Notes: generated from the letters alone by a model not told the origin. A stretch of DNA of 64,000 bases from Rhizophagus irregularis (GCF_026210795.1 NC_089433.1:1178001-1242000), one strand, 5' to 3'. Positions 48,215 to 60,379 are shown, counted from the first letter of the stretch. Numbers and translations: made by a program.

Positions 48215-48900
48215 TATAAAATTACTCGTCACGTGATTACGATGTGCAGTATATGATATTTTTACTATTACCCTGAAGAGAGTCAAGGGACATCGCATAT
48301 ATATAATGTTCTATATTCCCCTTCAAAGCACATTACATCTCGGTTTGACGTAGTCTCCCAATTTATGAATATACAACTTTTTTTTGTTTTTATATTTTAT
48401 TATTCCACGAGTAACGTAGGATTCACGTGATTTAATTTTTATCTGACTGTTATTGATATTACATGAATACATGGAACGAAAAATTGCGTATTTTATCAGG
48501 GTGTCATACAGACTAATTGGTCAAAATGACAGATTTTATACTATATAACTATAATGATAATTTTTAATAATAAATACCGAAAAATGCAACCGACCTTGTG
48601 TGACACCCTAGACTTAATTTGTAATTCATAATTCATAGACATATTAATATAATAATAAAATTTAAAATTCTTTTAATGACATAATAAAGGAGAAATTTGT
48701 GTTACCTTGAAAATGAATTATCCTTGAAAATGAATTATTGTGAATGAACAATTTCCTTTTTTCAAAAAATCTCCTTTCTTAGTATTTAATTTGTGTAACC
48801 TAAAATATTAGTAGATCTGTATGTAAAATAAATTACAAATTCAGCATTACGCCGATATTATATCATGATTTTGTAAAAAGCTATTTTTTTTTTATTATTA
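48215..48900. other. No gene recognised
   Basis: TCACGTGAT cores at about 48229 and 48424, and TATA-like CATATATATAATG at about 48296. No frame is attached to them. Confidence 0.5.
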
Positions 48901-49123
48901 CAGCTGATTTCATAATATACGGGACACCTAATAGTTACCGAGAGACAATTCGGTACATTCGGTAAAACTCGGTAAAGTACAGAATAAGGTCGGAGCACTG
49001 GTCCGAGCACAGTGGTGTAGTTTTTATTTTATTCCGAGTTATACCGAATCTTACCGAGTTTCTCTCGGCATGAAGTAAAAATGATTGGTGTCCCGACTAT
49101 CCCGTATATTATGAAATCAGCTG
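48901..49123. mobile_element. 223-bp foldback MITE with TA target duplication
   Basis: Perfect 24-bp terminal inverted repeats begin CAGCTGATTTCATAATATAC at 48901 and end, inverted, at 49123. TA flanks both sides (48899-48900 and 49124-49125). The inverted symmetry continues inward for most of the element (GGGACACC, ACCGAGAGA, TTCGGTA and ACTCGGTA repeated on both arms), so the transcript or single strand would fold into one long hairpin. TA duplication suggests a Tc1/mariner- or pogo-type source transposase. The TIR does not match the Tc1 element at 33.1 kb. Confidence 0.9.
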
Positions 49124-49441
49124 TAATAGAAACTTTTTATCAAGACTATCTTTTTTTTTTTTTAAAAAAAAAAAGGAAATAGGATTTGTTGTGTAATAAA
49201 AAAAAAGTATATCTAATACTTATTTATTCACGTTTTTATATACTTTATATATAATTTTCTTACGGAATAAGGAGCGAAGAAAATTCCTCCTTAAGTAGTA
49301 TCAAAAACATCAGTAACTGGAAGTATTAAAATATATTATATAATTTATTTAGTTTTGTAATATTTTTTTTTTTTTTCAAGTTCATTAGCTATAGAGTAAA
49401 ATTGTTTATTAAGTTCCATCGCAAAATGAATATATTAAAAG

Positions 49442-50082
49442 CGGGTTTACCCCAAAATCTTGACAACCATAAAATCTACAGTCTACAATCCCGACACCAA
49501 GATCTCGACAAACCCAAATCTCGTTGAAATAAAATCCCGATAGTCACAAGTTCTGAAGGTTAAAATATTGACAGTCGAAATCCCAAAGTTTCTTTTTTTT
49601 AAAAAAAAAAAAATTATATAAATTTTCCAATTAAGCATATAATTTTAAAAATGCAGTGACGCAGTAACGGATCTTAATTTATTCAATATAATTAAAATAT
49701 AATTTGTAAATTTTATTAATACCAATGTAAATTGTTAGCAAATATCAATGCAAATTAACTAACGTTACGTCGTTACTATATTATTAATGAAATTAAAAGA
49801 AAAAATTTTTTATCTTAGTTAAAAGGATTATGTACAGTATATTACTAGATCAGTCTGATGGTTGGTACTATCATCGGCTATTAATTAGATTACTAAATGA
49901 TTCCTTATCTTCTAAAATTAGAAATATTTGCATTAAAAAAATTAACTAATCTCAAATTCATCTGATCGAATCTCGGTCTGTCATAATTTTGATTCAATCT
50001 GGATTTACATTTATTGGGGGAGATTTTGGTGTCGAGATTATAGACTGTCGATATTATGGGTATCAGGATTTTTGGGTGATCC
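49442..50082. mobile_element. 641-bp element with long imperfect inverted ends and 8-bp duplication
   Basis: ATTAAAAG occurs at 49434-49441 and 50083-50090. The ends between are inverted copies of about 75 bp: left CCCCAAAATCTTGACAACCA... ATCCCGACACCAAGATCTC; right, read in reverse, CACCCAAAAATCCTGATACC... ATCTCGACACCAAAATCTC. The left arm also repeats TCCCGA/TCTCGACA words. The interior is AT-rich and non-coding. The 8-bp duplication points to a hAT-like mechanism, but the 8-bp word is AT-rich, so chance cannot be excluded. Confidence 0.7.
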
Positions 50083-50089
50083 ATTAAAA

Positions 50090-50730
50090 GTATAATCCTT
50101 AGAGTATGTGTAACATTTTGAATGTTTTTGGAAACAAAAGATTTAACAATATTTAAAACCGTTTTACAATTTTATAACAAAAAAGCCTAAGAAGGGGAAA
50201 ATTGAAAAAATTTAAAAAAATTGAATTAAATTGGTTTAATAAATATCGAAAAATATAAGAAAAATTAAATTGATTTAAACAATGATTTGGTCGAAAAAAA
50301 TTAATCGAAAAAAACAAAATTTAATAATTGAAAAAAGAAATTAAAGTTGATCGGTTGGTTAAACCGGTTTAAATATAATCGGTTAATCAAATCACAAACC
50401 AGTTAAAAACCAAATCGATTAAGCTCGGTTATAAAGGTATACTGTGCTATATACAAAGCTTTATTACACATATACTGTGCATTTGTATAACAAACGAGTT
50501 TTAATAGGTTTCACACTCCAGTTATCCTTTGTCTTATGACTCTTATCGTGTCTCATACATTCCTTGCAAAGAAGGTCGTACTACGCTCTACTAGTTTCAC
50601 TTCTAATATGTAATGATCATGTGACTGTTTTTTGTTGCAGAAAATCAAAAAAAATTCCCACGTTTTAAAAACTTGATCACCTGCGTCACAATAGCGCTTT
50701 GGGTGTTCCGGGTCTTGATGCTTATTATGA
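50090..50730. other. No gene recognised
   Basis: Contains a stretch (50345-50440) with repeated ACCGGTT/AACCGG and CGGTTAA words forming small palindromes, for example GGTTAAACCGGTTTAA. Confidence 0.45.
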
Positions 50731-50890
50731 AGACCTTTATATAGTTATTTCGAGGATTGGATCCCATGGAATAAAGTTAAACTTTATATGCTTTCCTATT
50801 CTTTGCTTTGAAGAAGTTTGTGGGAGGGAGTCGGGATTGTAGATAATTTCTTTCGGAAATCTAGCATATAGAGAAATGTAGGTAAAAAAA

Positions 50891-51148
50891 ATGCAAATGA
50901 TATTTAGTATTAGTAATTTATCTAGCGGAGCCAATCACCAATCTGAGATAACAGCCCAATGTTGTCATCAACCAACGAATAACAGTAAGTTACTGGTACG
51001 GGTCAGTGAGAAAGACGCACACAATCAACTACTCCAAGAACACCAACTACCTCAAGAACACCAAATAGAGCGCAATAAAATAATATTTTTCACGGTTCTC
51101 ATCTTAGTATTTTTTAGTATTTTTAGTAATTTCATCTTGAATGTATAA
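50891..51148 (+). CDS. Hypothetical tail-anchored small protein
   Basis: An 85-aa frame from ATG to TAA. The N-terminal and middle parts are polar, with a doubled QEHQLPQEHQ segment; the last 24 residues are one hydrophobic helix (IIFFTVLILVFFSIF) with a short polar end, as in tail-anchored membrane proteins. A possible TATA run (TTTATATAG, about 50735) lies upstream. An opposite-strand frame overlaps its start (50934-50737, 65 aa, with a signal-peptide-like N-terminus KLLILNIICIFFTYISLYA). At most one of the two is likely real; neither matches a known family. Confidence 0.35.
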   Translation: MQMIFSISNLSSGANHQSEITAQCCHQPTNNSKLLVRVSEKDAHNQLLQEHQLPQEHQIERNKIIFFTVLILVFFSIFSNFILNV

Positions 51149-51218
51149 ATGCATATTATTCTTTTTATTATAGTTTATTTCATAGAACGCATTTTTTTTA
51201 TTAACAATTATGGGTAGT

Positions 51219-51240
51219 CAGGTGACGTTTAAGTCACCTG
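51219..51240. repeat. Perfect 8-bp-arm palindrome beside a CACGTG site
   Basis: CAGGTGACGTTTAAGTCACCTG, two 8-bp arms around a 6-bp spacer, followed at once by GTCACGTGAT. Possibly a composite binding site. Confidence 0.6.
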
Positions 51241-51740
51241 GTCACGTGATTTCGGTGTTCGCATTGTTAATATTTATTTCAGGGAAGCCTCTTTTTTTTC
51301 GTCTTTCTTTTTCTCTTTGTTCTCTTTAACTCGGGCGGTGGCGTATGCTCCTGTTCCGCAGAATTATTTTTTGTCCGATTCGTTATTGTTTGGGATAGGT
51401 ATTATAGCTCATTCTTTAATAGCCAGTATAGCCGGACTTGTGCCGTTCCTGTATCTGTGAAATAGTTTGACTAGAATAACCACACTTCTTAAAATAAAAC
51501 TGATCTATCTCTCTCTATTTGTTACCTGCATAATATGTCACGCAGTGTGACTACTATTAATTGTGTGGTGTACCCAGTGAAAAGGATAAGAAACATTGTA
51601 AATTATTAAAAAATTAAAAACCACAAGTACACGAGTAGAAAAAACCGCTAAAATTTTACAAAAAATTTTTTTTTTCATTATCATATAAACTTAAAAAAAT
51701 TTTTTGAGGCTGAACCCCTTGTTTTGCTGTGGGTGTTCTC

Positions 51741-51750
51741 GTATATAAAT
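51741..51750 (+). promoter_or_regulatory. Orphan TATA box
   Basis: GTATATAAAT followed about 25 bp later by a pyrimidine-rich TTTCTTTCACTCTG, the same layout as the F-box promoter. Only a 15-codon frame (ATG at about 51850, MKAKKCLKHASFKLL) follows. It could drive a short or non-coding transcript. Confidence 0.4.
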
Positions 51751-51799
51751 ATTTTTCTTTCACTCTGTTTACTCACTTTACTGTAAATTTTTATGTTAT

Positions 51800-53135
51800 T
51801 TCTTTTATTATTAATTGAAATATATTTTTTTTTTTACTGAAAAACTTCATGAAGGCGAAGAAATGTCTTAAACATGCAAGCTTCAAGCTTTTATAAGCTA
51901 AGTTAATTATGTTTAAATAGTAAAGGATATAAATATATATTTTACATATTATTTATTAGACTGTATTTGAAGAAAACGTTATTAAAATTTTATTATATAT
52001 GCGTATTTTTGTAATAGAAAAAAAACAATAAATAAAAAAAAATTGTTTAAATTATACTAGATAAACGCTTCTTTACTGTTTCTTTGCTCTTTTATTACGT
52101 AAAACACTACAAGAAAGTAATCTTTTTGCGCTATTTTTTTGTTACATAAACTAATCCTATCAAATTAAAAAAAAGGATTCTTTTTAAATTATTAATATAT
52201 ACAGTATAGTAACACCTTTAACCTAATAATTAATAAATTACAGATTATATGATAATGATATGAATGCTCAATAGAATAATATTTACAAATAATTAAATAT
52301 ACAAAAAATTATAAAGAAATAATAAATATATTAAAAAATAAATCTTTTTTAAAGAAAATGTTTGAATATTTGAAAAACTACTAATAAAATAATTAAATGT
52401 GTTAATTACGCTGACAGAGAAAATTTTTATACGGATTATAAAATTCTGGTCGAAATTATTGATTCACGTGAAGTAAAGTAGGCCAAATTATTTTAAATTT
52501 TTATTAATATAAATATACTAAATATAGAAATTGATCGAAGTTTAGGGAAATTTCGGGTACGGATATCCGTCAGTAAATCCTCGGATAAATTTCTCGGATA
52601 TCCTCGGAATGTATCCGCCATCCGCGGATACTGGAAATTATCCGAAAATTGGAACATCAACGGAAACCGTTATCGAGTCCGAAGCGCAGTTAAGCCATCA
52701 CGTGCCTGACGGACAACAGGACATTTGTGAAACCGATACGATGATTCACAAATTTATCTGAAAATATTTTTTTTCTTTACTATAAATATAAATGTTAAAC
52801 ATTTTGCTGAGACCAATAAAAAATTTTTGAGAACAATTTTTAATAAAATTTTTATATTGTTGGTTTGACTTTGCATCAATCTCATCAGCCTCATCAACCT
52901 TAGACTTCAGTAAATACTAAGCCAAAAATTAAATCACGAGTGTATATTTATCCTATATATCATATCATTTTTCAACAAATAATTATATAATAATAATACT
53001 TCAATGTTTTAATATATATTTATCCATTTGCACTTATTAATAAAAAATATTATTATATGAAAAAAACTATCCGTAATACTTTCCAAATGTTTACTTCTCA
53101 CAGCCCACAAAAAGCCTACCCAAGCCTCTTGTTAT
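51800..53135. other. No gene; GC-richer repeat-like patch at 52550-52760
   Basis: Mostly AT-rich. At 52550-52650 words GGATATCC, TCCTCGGAT and ATCCGCGGAT recur and form nested palindromes. GATATCCGAAC-type words also appear at about 60040. It may be a degenerate MITE, but I could not define ends. Confidence 0.4.
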
Positions 53136-53141
53136 ATTATA

Positions 53142-53150
53142 TTATATAAA
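53142..53150 (+). promoter_or_regulatory. TATA box of the 53.25-kb gene
   Basis: TTATATAAA 101 bp upstream of the ATG at 53251. Confidence 0.6.
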
Positions 53151-53250
53151 GAGGGCCTCATCTTATATTTTGGTATTAAAGTCTATTAATTATTGTTAAC
53201 ATTAAAGAGTATGCTTCTAATAAAATAAAAGTCGGTTCACAAATCAAACA

Positions 53251-53517
53251 ATGACCATCAAACGAAATTCTTCAATATTTTTTTCTGGGACATTGTCTTT
53301 GATAGAGGACAAACTTTATTTAAAATTACAAAATTTTAGTTTTATACATAATAATACATCTTCTGAAAAACAAACGGAACAAAATTTGAAACTTTTTTAT
53401 TGCTTAAAAGTGACTATAATTCTAATTATTATAGGATTGATCGTGAATGATTTTTTTGGATATATTTACAGAGGAGAATTATCTTTAGAAGATTATGATA
53501 ATTTGATAGTATCTTGA
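53251..53517 (+). CDS. Hypothetical small single-pass membrane protein
   Basis: An 88-aa frame, ATG to TGA. The N-terminal half is polar and Ser/Asn-rich (TIKRNSSIFFSGTLSLIEDK, then HNNTSSEKQTEQNLKLF). One hydrophobic helix follows (VTIILIIIGLIVNDFFGYI, residues about 56-74), and the short tail is acidic (ELSLEDYDNLIVS). A TATA box is at the right distance and ATG is the first in the frame. No family recognised. Similar general design to the frame at 50891 (polar head, C-terminal membrane helix). Confidence 0.5.
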   Translation: MTIKRNSSIFFSGTLSLIEDKLYLKLQNFSFIHNNTSSEKQTEQNLKLFYCLKVTIILIIIGLIVNDFFGYIYRGELSLEDYDNLIVS

Positions 53518-53989
53518 CTACCATAAATATATTAAATGTCTAAGAAATGGCTATAAAATATGTGTTCTTATAATCATTTATCACTACCATTTTTTGAACA
53601 AAACATAAATTTTGTTACAATTTAGATGAAAGGCTGCACGAATAATTTATCTAGAATGAAGATCTATTTGACATTAACAAATAAAATTAGATAGTTTATA
53701 TGATCGAAAAGAAGATACAGTTCTTTAAAGTGAAATTTAAATAATTAAAATAATTAAGAAAAAATCATTATTGTCTACTATTTTTATGTTAGCCTTTTTT
53801 GCAGATTATTTCTGGTAGAAATATCTGGATATAAAATTTAACTTATCTTTTTCTGTTTTATTGTTGAGCATACTAATATATACTAATAGAATTCCATATA
53901 ATAGAATTAGAGTATTGTTGGCACAATATATAATAGAATTCCATTTAGAGTCATTAATGAAAAAATATAATAAAGGTTAAACAAAATCT

Positions 53990-56700
53990 TCAAGAGGAAC
54001 TCCTTCAAAAGAATTTGCAGTATCTATCGTAATGGTGTCAAATGCAAAAGAAAGCATGAAACGCACAGGCCAAAGCTTTCCATCAACGTGACAAGATCGA
54101 AAAGTTGAAAGAGAATGTGGGGCAGGAAAGATAATATACAACGAGAAAGATACAAGTGGTATGCTGAAGAACTTTATTCCCAGGCCAAAATTTCGCTTAC
54201 TCTTAAATAATTCTTAATAGAATTATTACTTAAAAAAATTTAATAACGCCCTTAGAATTATTACCTATTACAACCAAAATATTTAAAAATATATTAATAC
54301 ACTAAAAAATAATACATATTTTTTATATTGGGATTATTATTTATTATCTTTTTACCTATAAATTTTTGTTAAAAAAAACCCAAAAATGGAATTATCTGAT
54401 AATACCAATTATATGTCAGAGATAGTAGGTAAAGCAGTTGCAAAATTTAACCACTGGAGAAACCACTTTTTGAATTCCTTGTACTTTACATGTAATGAAC
54501 TAATTTTGAAGAAATTGCCTTTGAAAAAACCTCTACAACTATTGGATTTTCTAAAGAAAAACATCCATTTAATCTTTCAGTGAATTAAGCAAGATTAAAA
54601 TGTCTAGAAATAGGTGACTGTAAATGTGTAGGTTTAAGTTGATAAAGTTATAATATAAGAATATGGCTGAGTTTGTTTAGAGAATAATAATAAGATAAAC
54701 CTCTTAAAGCTCGATGATGATTTTGATATTATAAAAGAAAATACTAAAAAATGTTTAGTTACCCATTTAGTGAAAGTTTATGACAAGATTCTTAAAGAAC
54801 ACATCAAGATGGAAATAAGAAGAGGAAGAAAGTTTAGAGGAAATACAATATATAACTGAAATTAAAGATCAGGTAATTCCTTCCCAATAGCAATATATGT
54901 GGAAACTAATGTTAATACCTCCTTATCAACACATGTAAAATAATCATACTCAGCTATGACTTTTCTGATGAAGTTTATAATGAAGATTTTTCATTTTACA
55001 TATAATTTATAATTTTAACATGTCTAATACTACTACCTTATATAATTGAAATCCTTGTGAAAAATATCCTATATGTCAAGTATTTCAAGTTCTTTCTCTA
55101 TAATATTTTCTATGGGGAAAAACAAAAGTCAAAATGAAATGAATTTCAAAGAATACATTAACTATATTAATAGAAAAAAAAATTGATAATACTCTTTATT
55201 ATTTTTATATTTACAATGCAATGAAAGGTTATATAAATTTTAATATCAATATAGTGAAACTAGAGAGAGAGACAAATTGAGAATGGTTGCAAAAATCTGA
55301 TAGAATAATAATAAATGGTTTCCTCACAACTACTGTTGACTAAGGTAATAAAAAAAATTAAAACTAAGCAAAAATGGAAAAGTTTTTGTGTGGACTTGGC
55401 ATAAGACTGTCATATACTTCTGAAACCCAAATTTTGAAATGACTTTATAGATCATTTAGGCGAAAATAGTATAGTTTTAGCTTATATTGAGCAAAATTTG
55501 AGTATCAGAGAGAATTATTTACAAGAGAACACAATATAAATGAAAAAGTGCAAGCATGGCAGAGAGATCTTCTTAAAAGAGAACATGAATAAGTGAGAGA
55601 GAATTGGAGTTGAAGAAGTGTGAACAAGACTTTGATGAAATCATGAAAAATGAAAGCAAAAAGTAATGTTTCAGATTTTGAAAAATAGGTTCGCCTAAAA
55701 TTTATAGAAGGTTCTTTAATATACGCACATCATAGATATGATGCATAGTTGTCATTCACGTTATAAGAGGATTTCCCATGATTAAATTTCTAGTTTTTTT
55801 CCAGATTTCCGGTTCTTTTAAGTTCTTTAAAGAAAATTCTTTAAATATTTAAGGATGTAAAAGTTTGGACTTTAGAATTTAAACTAAAGAATTTAATTTT
55901 AATCCTTGTTCTTATATGTCTTAATTTATTAAGATAATTAGGCATATGCATCATAACTGAAACTTTATTATCTGATCTGTCTCCCATTTTCAAACTATAA
56001 TCATAATTCTAAATAGAACTACTTTAAGAGTATGAATATATTTGCAAAATGTTTAGAGCTTATTATTGTAATAAGAAATTGCACAAAAGTAATCTTTAGA
56101 TATACAAAATATTATAAAAGAAAAACCAAAGACCAAAATCCACAGAAAAAATGAAGAAAACAAATAAAATTAATCACTAATGATGCAGATACAGACTTTT
56201 GAAGAAATTATTAGCACCCCTAAAAAAAATTAATCATGATCATTTGGTAAAACACGTCAAAACTTTTCTTGAATCAAATGATAGCAGTAATATAGATTAT
56301 AGAGCTCAAAAAGTTGTTGACATTATACCACATGATGAGCCAACAGAAATCAATTTTAAAGGAGGGAACATCAACAAAAATTAAGGCCAAACTGAATAAT
56401 ATTAATAAAGTCACCCGCAATAGATTTCAAAGAAAAAACTATTGCAACTCACTCTGGAGTTAATTTTAAGCTCTATTATTGTCCAATTTTCTGTGCAATT
56501 CAAGCCCTTGTACAGAGACCAGAAGTGGCTAATAATTTCATTCTTAAGGAGAGCCAAACTTTTTTCATGGCAATAGAAGTGAAAGAAACATTACGAGCAC
56601 ATGAAAAAGAGAGCTTACGTGTGGACATGACAATTGATGAAAATTTTATAACAAGCAGATGTGTAATATTTTTTTTGTTTCCTTTATTAAACACCTTGTA
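53990..56700 (+). pseudogene. Scattered coding relics, unassigned
   Basis: Coding-like scraps on the plus strand in different frames: about 54100-54210 (WGRKDNIQRERYKWYAEELY...), 54386-54583 (65 aa from ATG, MELSDNTNYM...), about 54690-54860 (INLLKLDDDFDIIKENTKKC...), about 56199-56384 (61 aa) and about 56468-56690 (IFCAIQALVQRPEVANNFIL then KESQTFFMAIEVKETLR). They are separated by stops and AT-rich filler. They look like pieces of one or more old mobile or repeated genes. I recognise no domain. Confidence 0.3.
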
Positions 56701-57780
56701 ATACATGATTAGTTCTATACTAATAAACACAAAATTTAGTAATCATAATATTAAAATTTTATCTATCTACAGTATACAACATCTATGCTACTATACACTA
56801 TTTTTATTATGATATCTTTGCTCTATATTTTATTGTTATACTAATTGTCAGCGTTATACATGGACATAGTTGTTATAGCAGACATGGCATGTTCATAAAA
56901 TTGCCCTATAAAAAAAAAATTATGGGAAAAACATCAATAAATGAGAAAGAAACTCGGTCACGTGATCATTTTTCTGAAAAATTTTTTATAGGGTTGAATA
57001 TAAAGTTTTGAATTATCTTAAGTTTTTCAATATAAAGTCTTTATTATGATGATTAGAAATATTTTATTTATCAAAAAATAAATAAATAAATAAATACTTT
57101 CTGCAGTATTAGATAATTACGTAAAAAGAATTTTAGGAATAGGATCTCTAGTTAATATACAAAATACGGGAATTAAAAGCCCCATCTCATGGAAGGTTCA
57201 TACACATTTACTCATGATTTTAAGTGTAGACATAATTAAATAAAATATTGATTTTATTATGCCATTAATTTTAGAGGAAACTTCATTACGGTCAGGTGCA
57301 TCCTATCACGTGATTATTAAGATCAGTTGATTGGTTCTTTTTACTTATCATCATGTACATAGTCAATGATAACATGACGCGAAACAAAATTTTATTGGAA
57401 GTAATCAATGCTGAACTACTGATCATTTCGTAATGTTTATATATTTTTTTATCTTATTTTTTTTCTTACCTTTCGGACTATGACCTGCTTTTTAAAATTG
57501 CGAGGTATAAAGCGTTAACTATGAATGTAGTATGATTTTCATAAATTAAGTAAAAATGGATAAAATTGTCCAAAAAAATAAAATAAATAAATAAATTTTT
57601 CAAAAATAAAAGAAAAATGGACAGATAAACTTAGCACAATTTTATTTATTTATTTATTTATTGACGAGGATTATAGAAAATCAAAGATATAAATAGACGA
57701 GTACTGAGGAGATACAAAACAAGTAGACGCAATATAAAAGTACAATTGAATTGAAAAGTAAAAATGCGTAAAATAGTATG
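56700..57780. other. No gene; AAAT/TTTA microsatellites
   Basis: (AAAT)n at about 57076-57097 and (TTTA)n at about 57640-57662. TCACGTGAT at about 56957 and 57307. Confidence 0.55.
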
Positions 57781-57804
57781 ATCACGTGATAGGTTCAGAA
57801 TAAC

Positions 57805-57936
57805 GATCCTGAACCCCGGGTCTGGGTTAAATCATTTTTATCACAAAAATCAATTATCACGTATATCACGTAGATCATTTTATCTATCCTGAACCCGGGT
57901 AAGCGATCCCAAACCCCGGGTCTGGTTAAATCATTT
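57805..57936. repeat. Duplicated GAACCCCGGGTCTGGTTAAATC block and ATCACGTA words
   Basis: CGATCCTGAACCCCGGGTCT followed by GGGTTAAATCATTT occurs at 57804-57837 and, slightly changed, at 57904-57936; a third partial copy (ATCCTGAACCCGGGTAA) is at about 57885. Around and after them (57840-58025) ATCACGTA/TTATCACG words recur about ten times. Confidence 0.75.
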
Positions 57937-58160
57937 CATCACGCAAATCATTTATCACAAAAATATTTTATCACGTTATCACGTATCACGTAAATCGTAA
58001 ATCATTTTATCACGTAAATCACCTTTTGACGTTCTTACACGTAGCATTTACAGTATATTTACAATGTATTAATATGAAAGGTTATTGGTCATAACTTAAG
58101 GTTTTAAAATCAAAAATTAAATAATTTAGTTAAAAGAAACTTTTTATTGTATTAATATAA

Positions 58161-58447
58161 GGTTTACTATAAAGAAGTCTTTTGTTTTTGTGAATATTCG
58201 TTATAGTGAACGAAAATGGTTAGAACCGACCAATGAATTATTTATAATTTCTTTATCTGATAATAGTTCTATTGACATTTCATAGTATGATCTTGTAAAT
58301 TTAATTCCTTATACAAATAATATCAATAATAGAGTGAAATACCAAGCCTAATTTTATGATAAATCTATAATAATATACGTTCTATATAAAGTTCACTATA
58401 AGCCAAATTTACTATAACGAGCTTCACTATAACAAGCATTGACTGTA
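58161..58447. mobile_element. Possible Tigger-like MITE remnant
   Basis: TTCGTTATAGTGAACG near the left (58197-58211) and TTCACTATA...ACTATAACGAGCTTCACTATAACAAGC near the right (58392-58437) are inverted versions of one another, and the right edge reads TGACTGTA. GTTATAGTGAA-type ends are common in pogo/Tigger MITEs. The borders and target duplication are not clean. Confidence 0.35.
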
Positions 58448-58556
58448 TTAACTTTGAGCAATGTTTAGATATTGTTTTTGATACTATTTAAAATTATATA
58501 TTTAGTGATCTAATTTTGTCTAATTATTCTTCAAACTTATTGTGGAAAATCTAAAG

Positions 58557-58860
58557 CCATTAAATTTGGGCAGTTTTTCGATATCGTTATAATCAATTAT
58601 CTTAAAAAGTCCATTAAATTTGGACAATTTTTTGATATAATAATAATTAAGTTAATGTGCGAAGAATCGCCCATTAACTTAATTGACCATTAGGTATGGA
58701 CATTTATTCGTGCCCAAATCTGTTCCCACCAGATTTTTCGATTATTAATGTCCAAATCTGTTCTTACCAGATTTTTCAATTATTAATGTCAAAATCTGGT
58801 TTTACCGGATTTTTCAATTATTAATGGCCAAATATGTCTTTACCAGACTTTTCTATTATT
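58557..58860. repeat. Two adjacent tandem repeats (about 54 bp x2, about 39 bp x4)
   Basis: 58557-58665 holds two diverged copies starting CATTAAATTTGG.CA.TTTTT. 58712-58860 holds four copies of about 39 bp: CCAAATCTGTT.(C/T)ACCAGA TTTTTC.ATTATTAATG, with substitutions in each. No coding meaning. Confidence 0.8.
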
Positions 58861-58864
58861 AAGT

Positions 58865-60080
58865 TGGCCAGAATTGGAACATTATTTATGGCTTCTTTTC
58901 TAATATGTGTTTTTATAATTTTAAAAGTGTTTTTTGTTAAAATACCAGAAGGGCAATTTGGTAGAAAATGAAAAATTATATTATATAGTTTTTTACGTGA
59001 CATTATTATTGAATAAAAACAATAAAATGACGACGATAAAATATATTATAAAATTTTAGTAAAACGTACAGATAACAAAACCGATAGAAAAAAACGATCC
59101 ATATTTATATAAAAATCTGCGATATTTATAGGTACGGAACTCGGAAGCCTTTTGTTAAATATAATTACCATATATGTTTTTATTAGAATAATTGGTTTAT
59201 ACAATATGAAGTTCTATAATAGAAAGTTTTTATTTAAACAATCGTATAATCATATTTTGAAATGATCTACAAACCTTATGATCTTAATAATATATTTTAA
59301 TTAATGAAAAAATGATATTTTTTGATTATACAATAAGCTTGATTTGGGAATTCAATTAAAAAAAAATAAAGGTTGTATCCAAATCATTAATATTATCGAT
59401 TGTTTCATTATTTTCAAATTAGGAATTTTAATGTTTCCATTTAAGATTTCATTGAAAATTATGAAACAGGAGAAATTAAGATTACCATATATAGTTTAAA
59501 TTTGTGATTTATTAGGATAAGTGTTTACATGTATATTTTTGTTTCACAATAAAGATATTCACACATTTTTATTTAATAAAATAATTTTCCTTCAATCCTT
59601 TTAAAGAAATGACCTTCATATACGGATTATTAAAGAGTTTTAAGTCAACAAAATAAGCAATTTCGTAGATTTCATTGTTTCCAATTTTAGGCATAAAAAA
59701 AAACAAAGGAGAAATTGATAAAAAACAATATGACTAAAAATGGTATACAATTAGTAAAAAGTAAATTTATGACAAAGTATAATCCAAATTATGAAACATA
59801 ATCATAATTTTCGATAGAAATTAGATAGTTATTATTGTCCCTAAAACAATTTAGGCTTTAGTATTATTTATTAAATCGATTGTACATTAATTAATACGAC
59901 TTGGTGCAACCGCATGAGATGTGCAATAATATTCTCACACTATTCAATGCTATTAGAAACAATATATTTCGATGTTTTTTTTTCAGATATCGAATGTTGC
60001 AGTTTTTATCTGGATAAAATATCCGGATATCCGAACTGACCTAGATACCAGATAATAAATATAAATTTATCATAAAATTT
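58865..60080. other. No gene recognised
   Basis: AT-rich; the 60-codon minus-strand frame at 58821-59003 overlaps the tandem repeat and is not convincing. Confidence 0.5.
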
Positions 60081-60082
60081 TG

Positions 60083-60379
60083 TGGCGCAGCAATTTGAAT
60101 GACCACGGCAATAAAACCAATCTACAAGAAAGAATTAGTATATATCCAGATTTTGGTTTCCATCTAGATGGAGACTAGAAAATATAAATTTAATAGTACG
60201 GATTCGATATGAATAAATTCAAAGAAAGAAATAAACATCATTTTTAAACAAATTTACAAATACAATGTTGCATTATAAATACTATATAATATAATTCGAA
60301 AGAAAATATACATTTAGTCTATAAAATTAATGCCACCACAAAATTTTTTGTCAACTAATTATACTGCGGTGCTGCGCCA
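60083..60379. mobile_element. Possible 297-bp MITE with short TIR
   Basis: TGGCGCAGCA at 60083-60092 and its inverted copy TGCTGCGCCA at 60370-60379; AAAATTTTGTGG and CCACAAAATTTT also mirror each other nearby. No clear target duplication, so only a candidate. Confidence 0.35.

Noticed and set aside
48990-49025. GCACAGTGGTGTAG, similar to the Tc1 TIR start CAGTGGTGTGC
   Set aside because: It lies in the middle of a MITE with different ends; only nine bases match.
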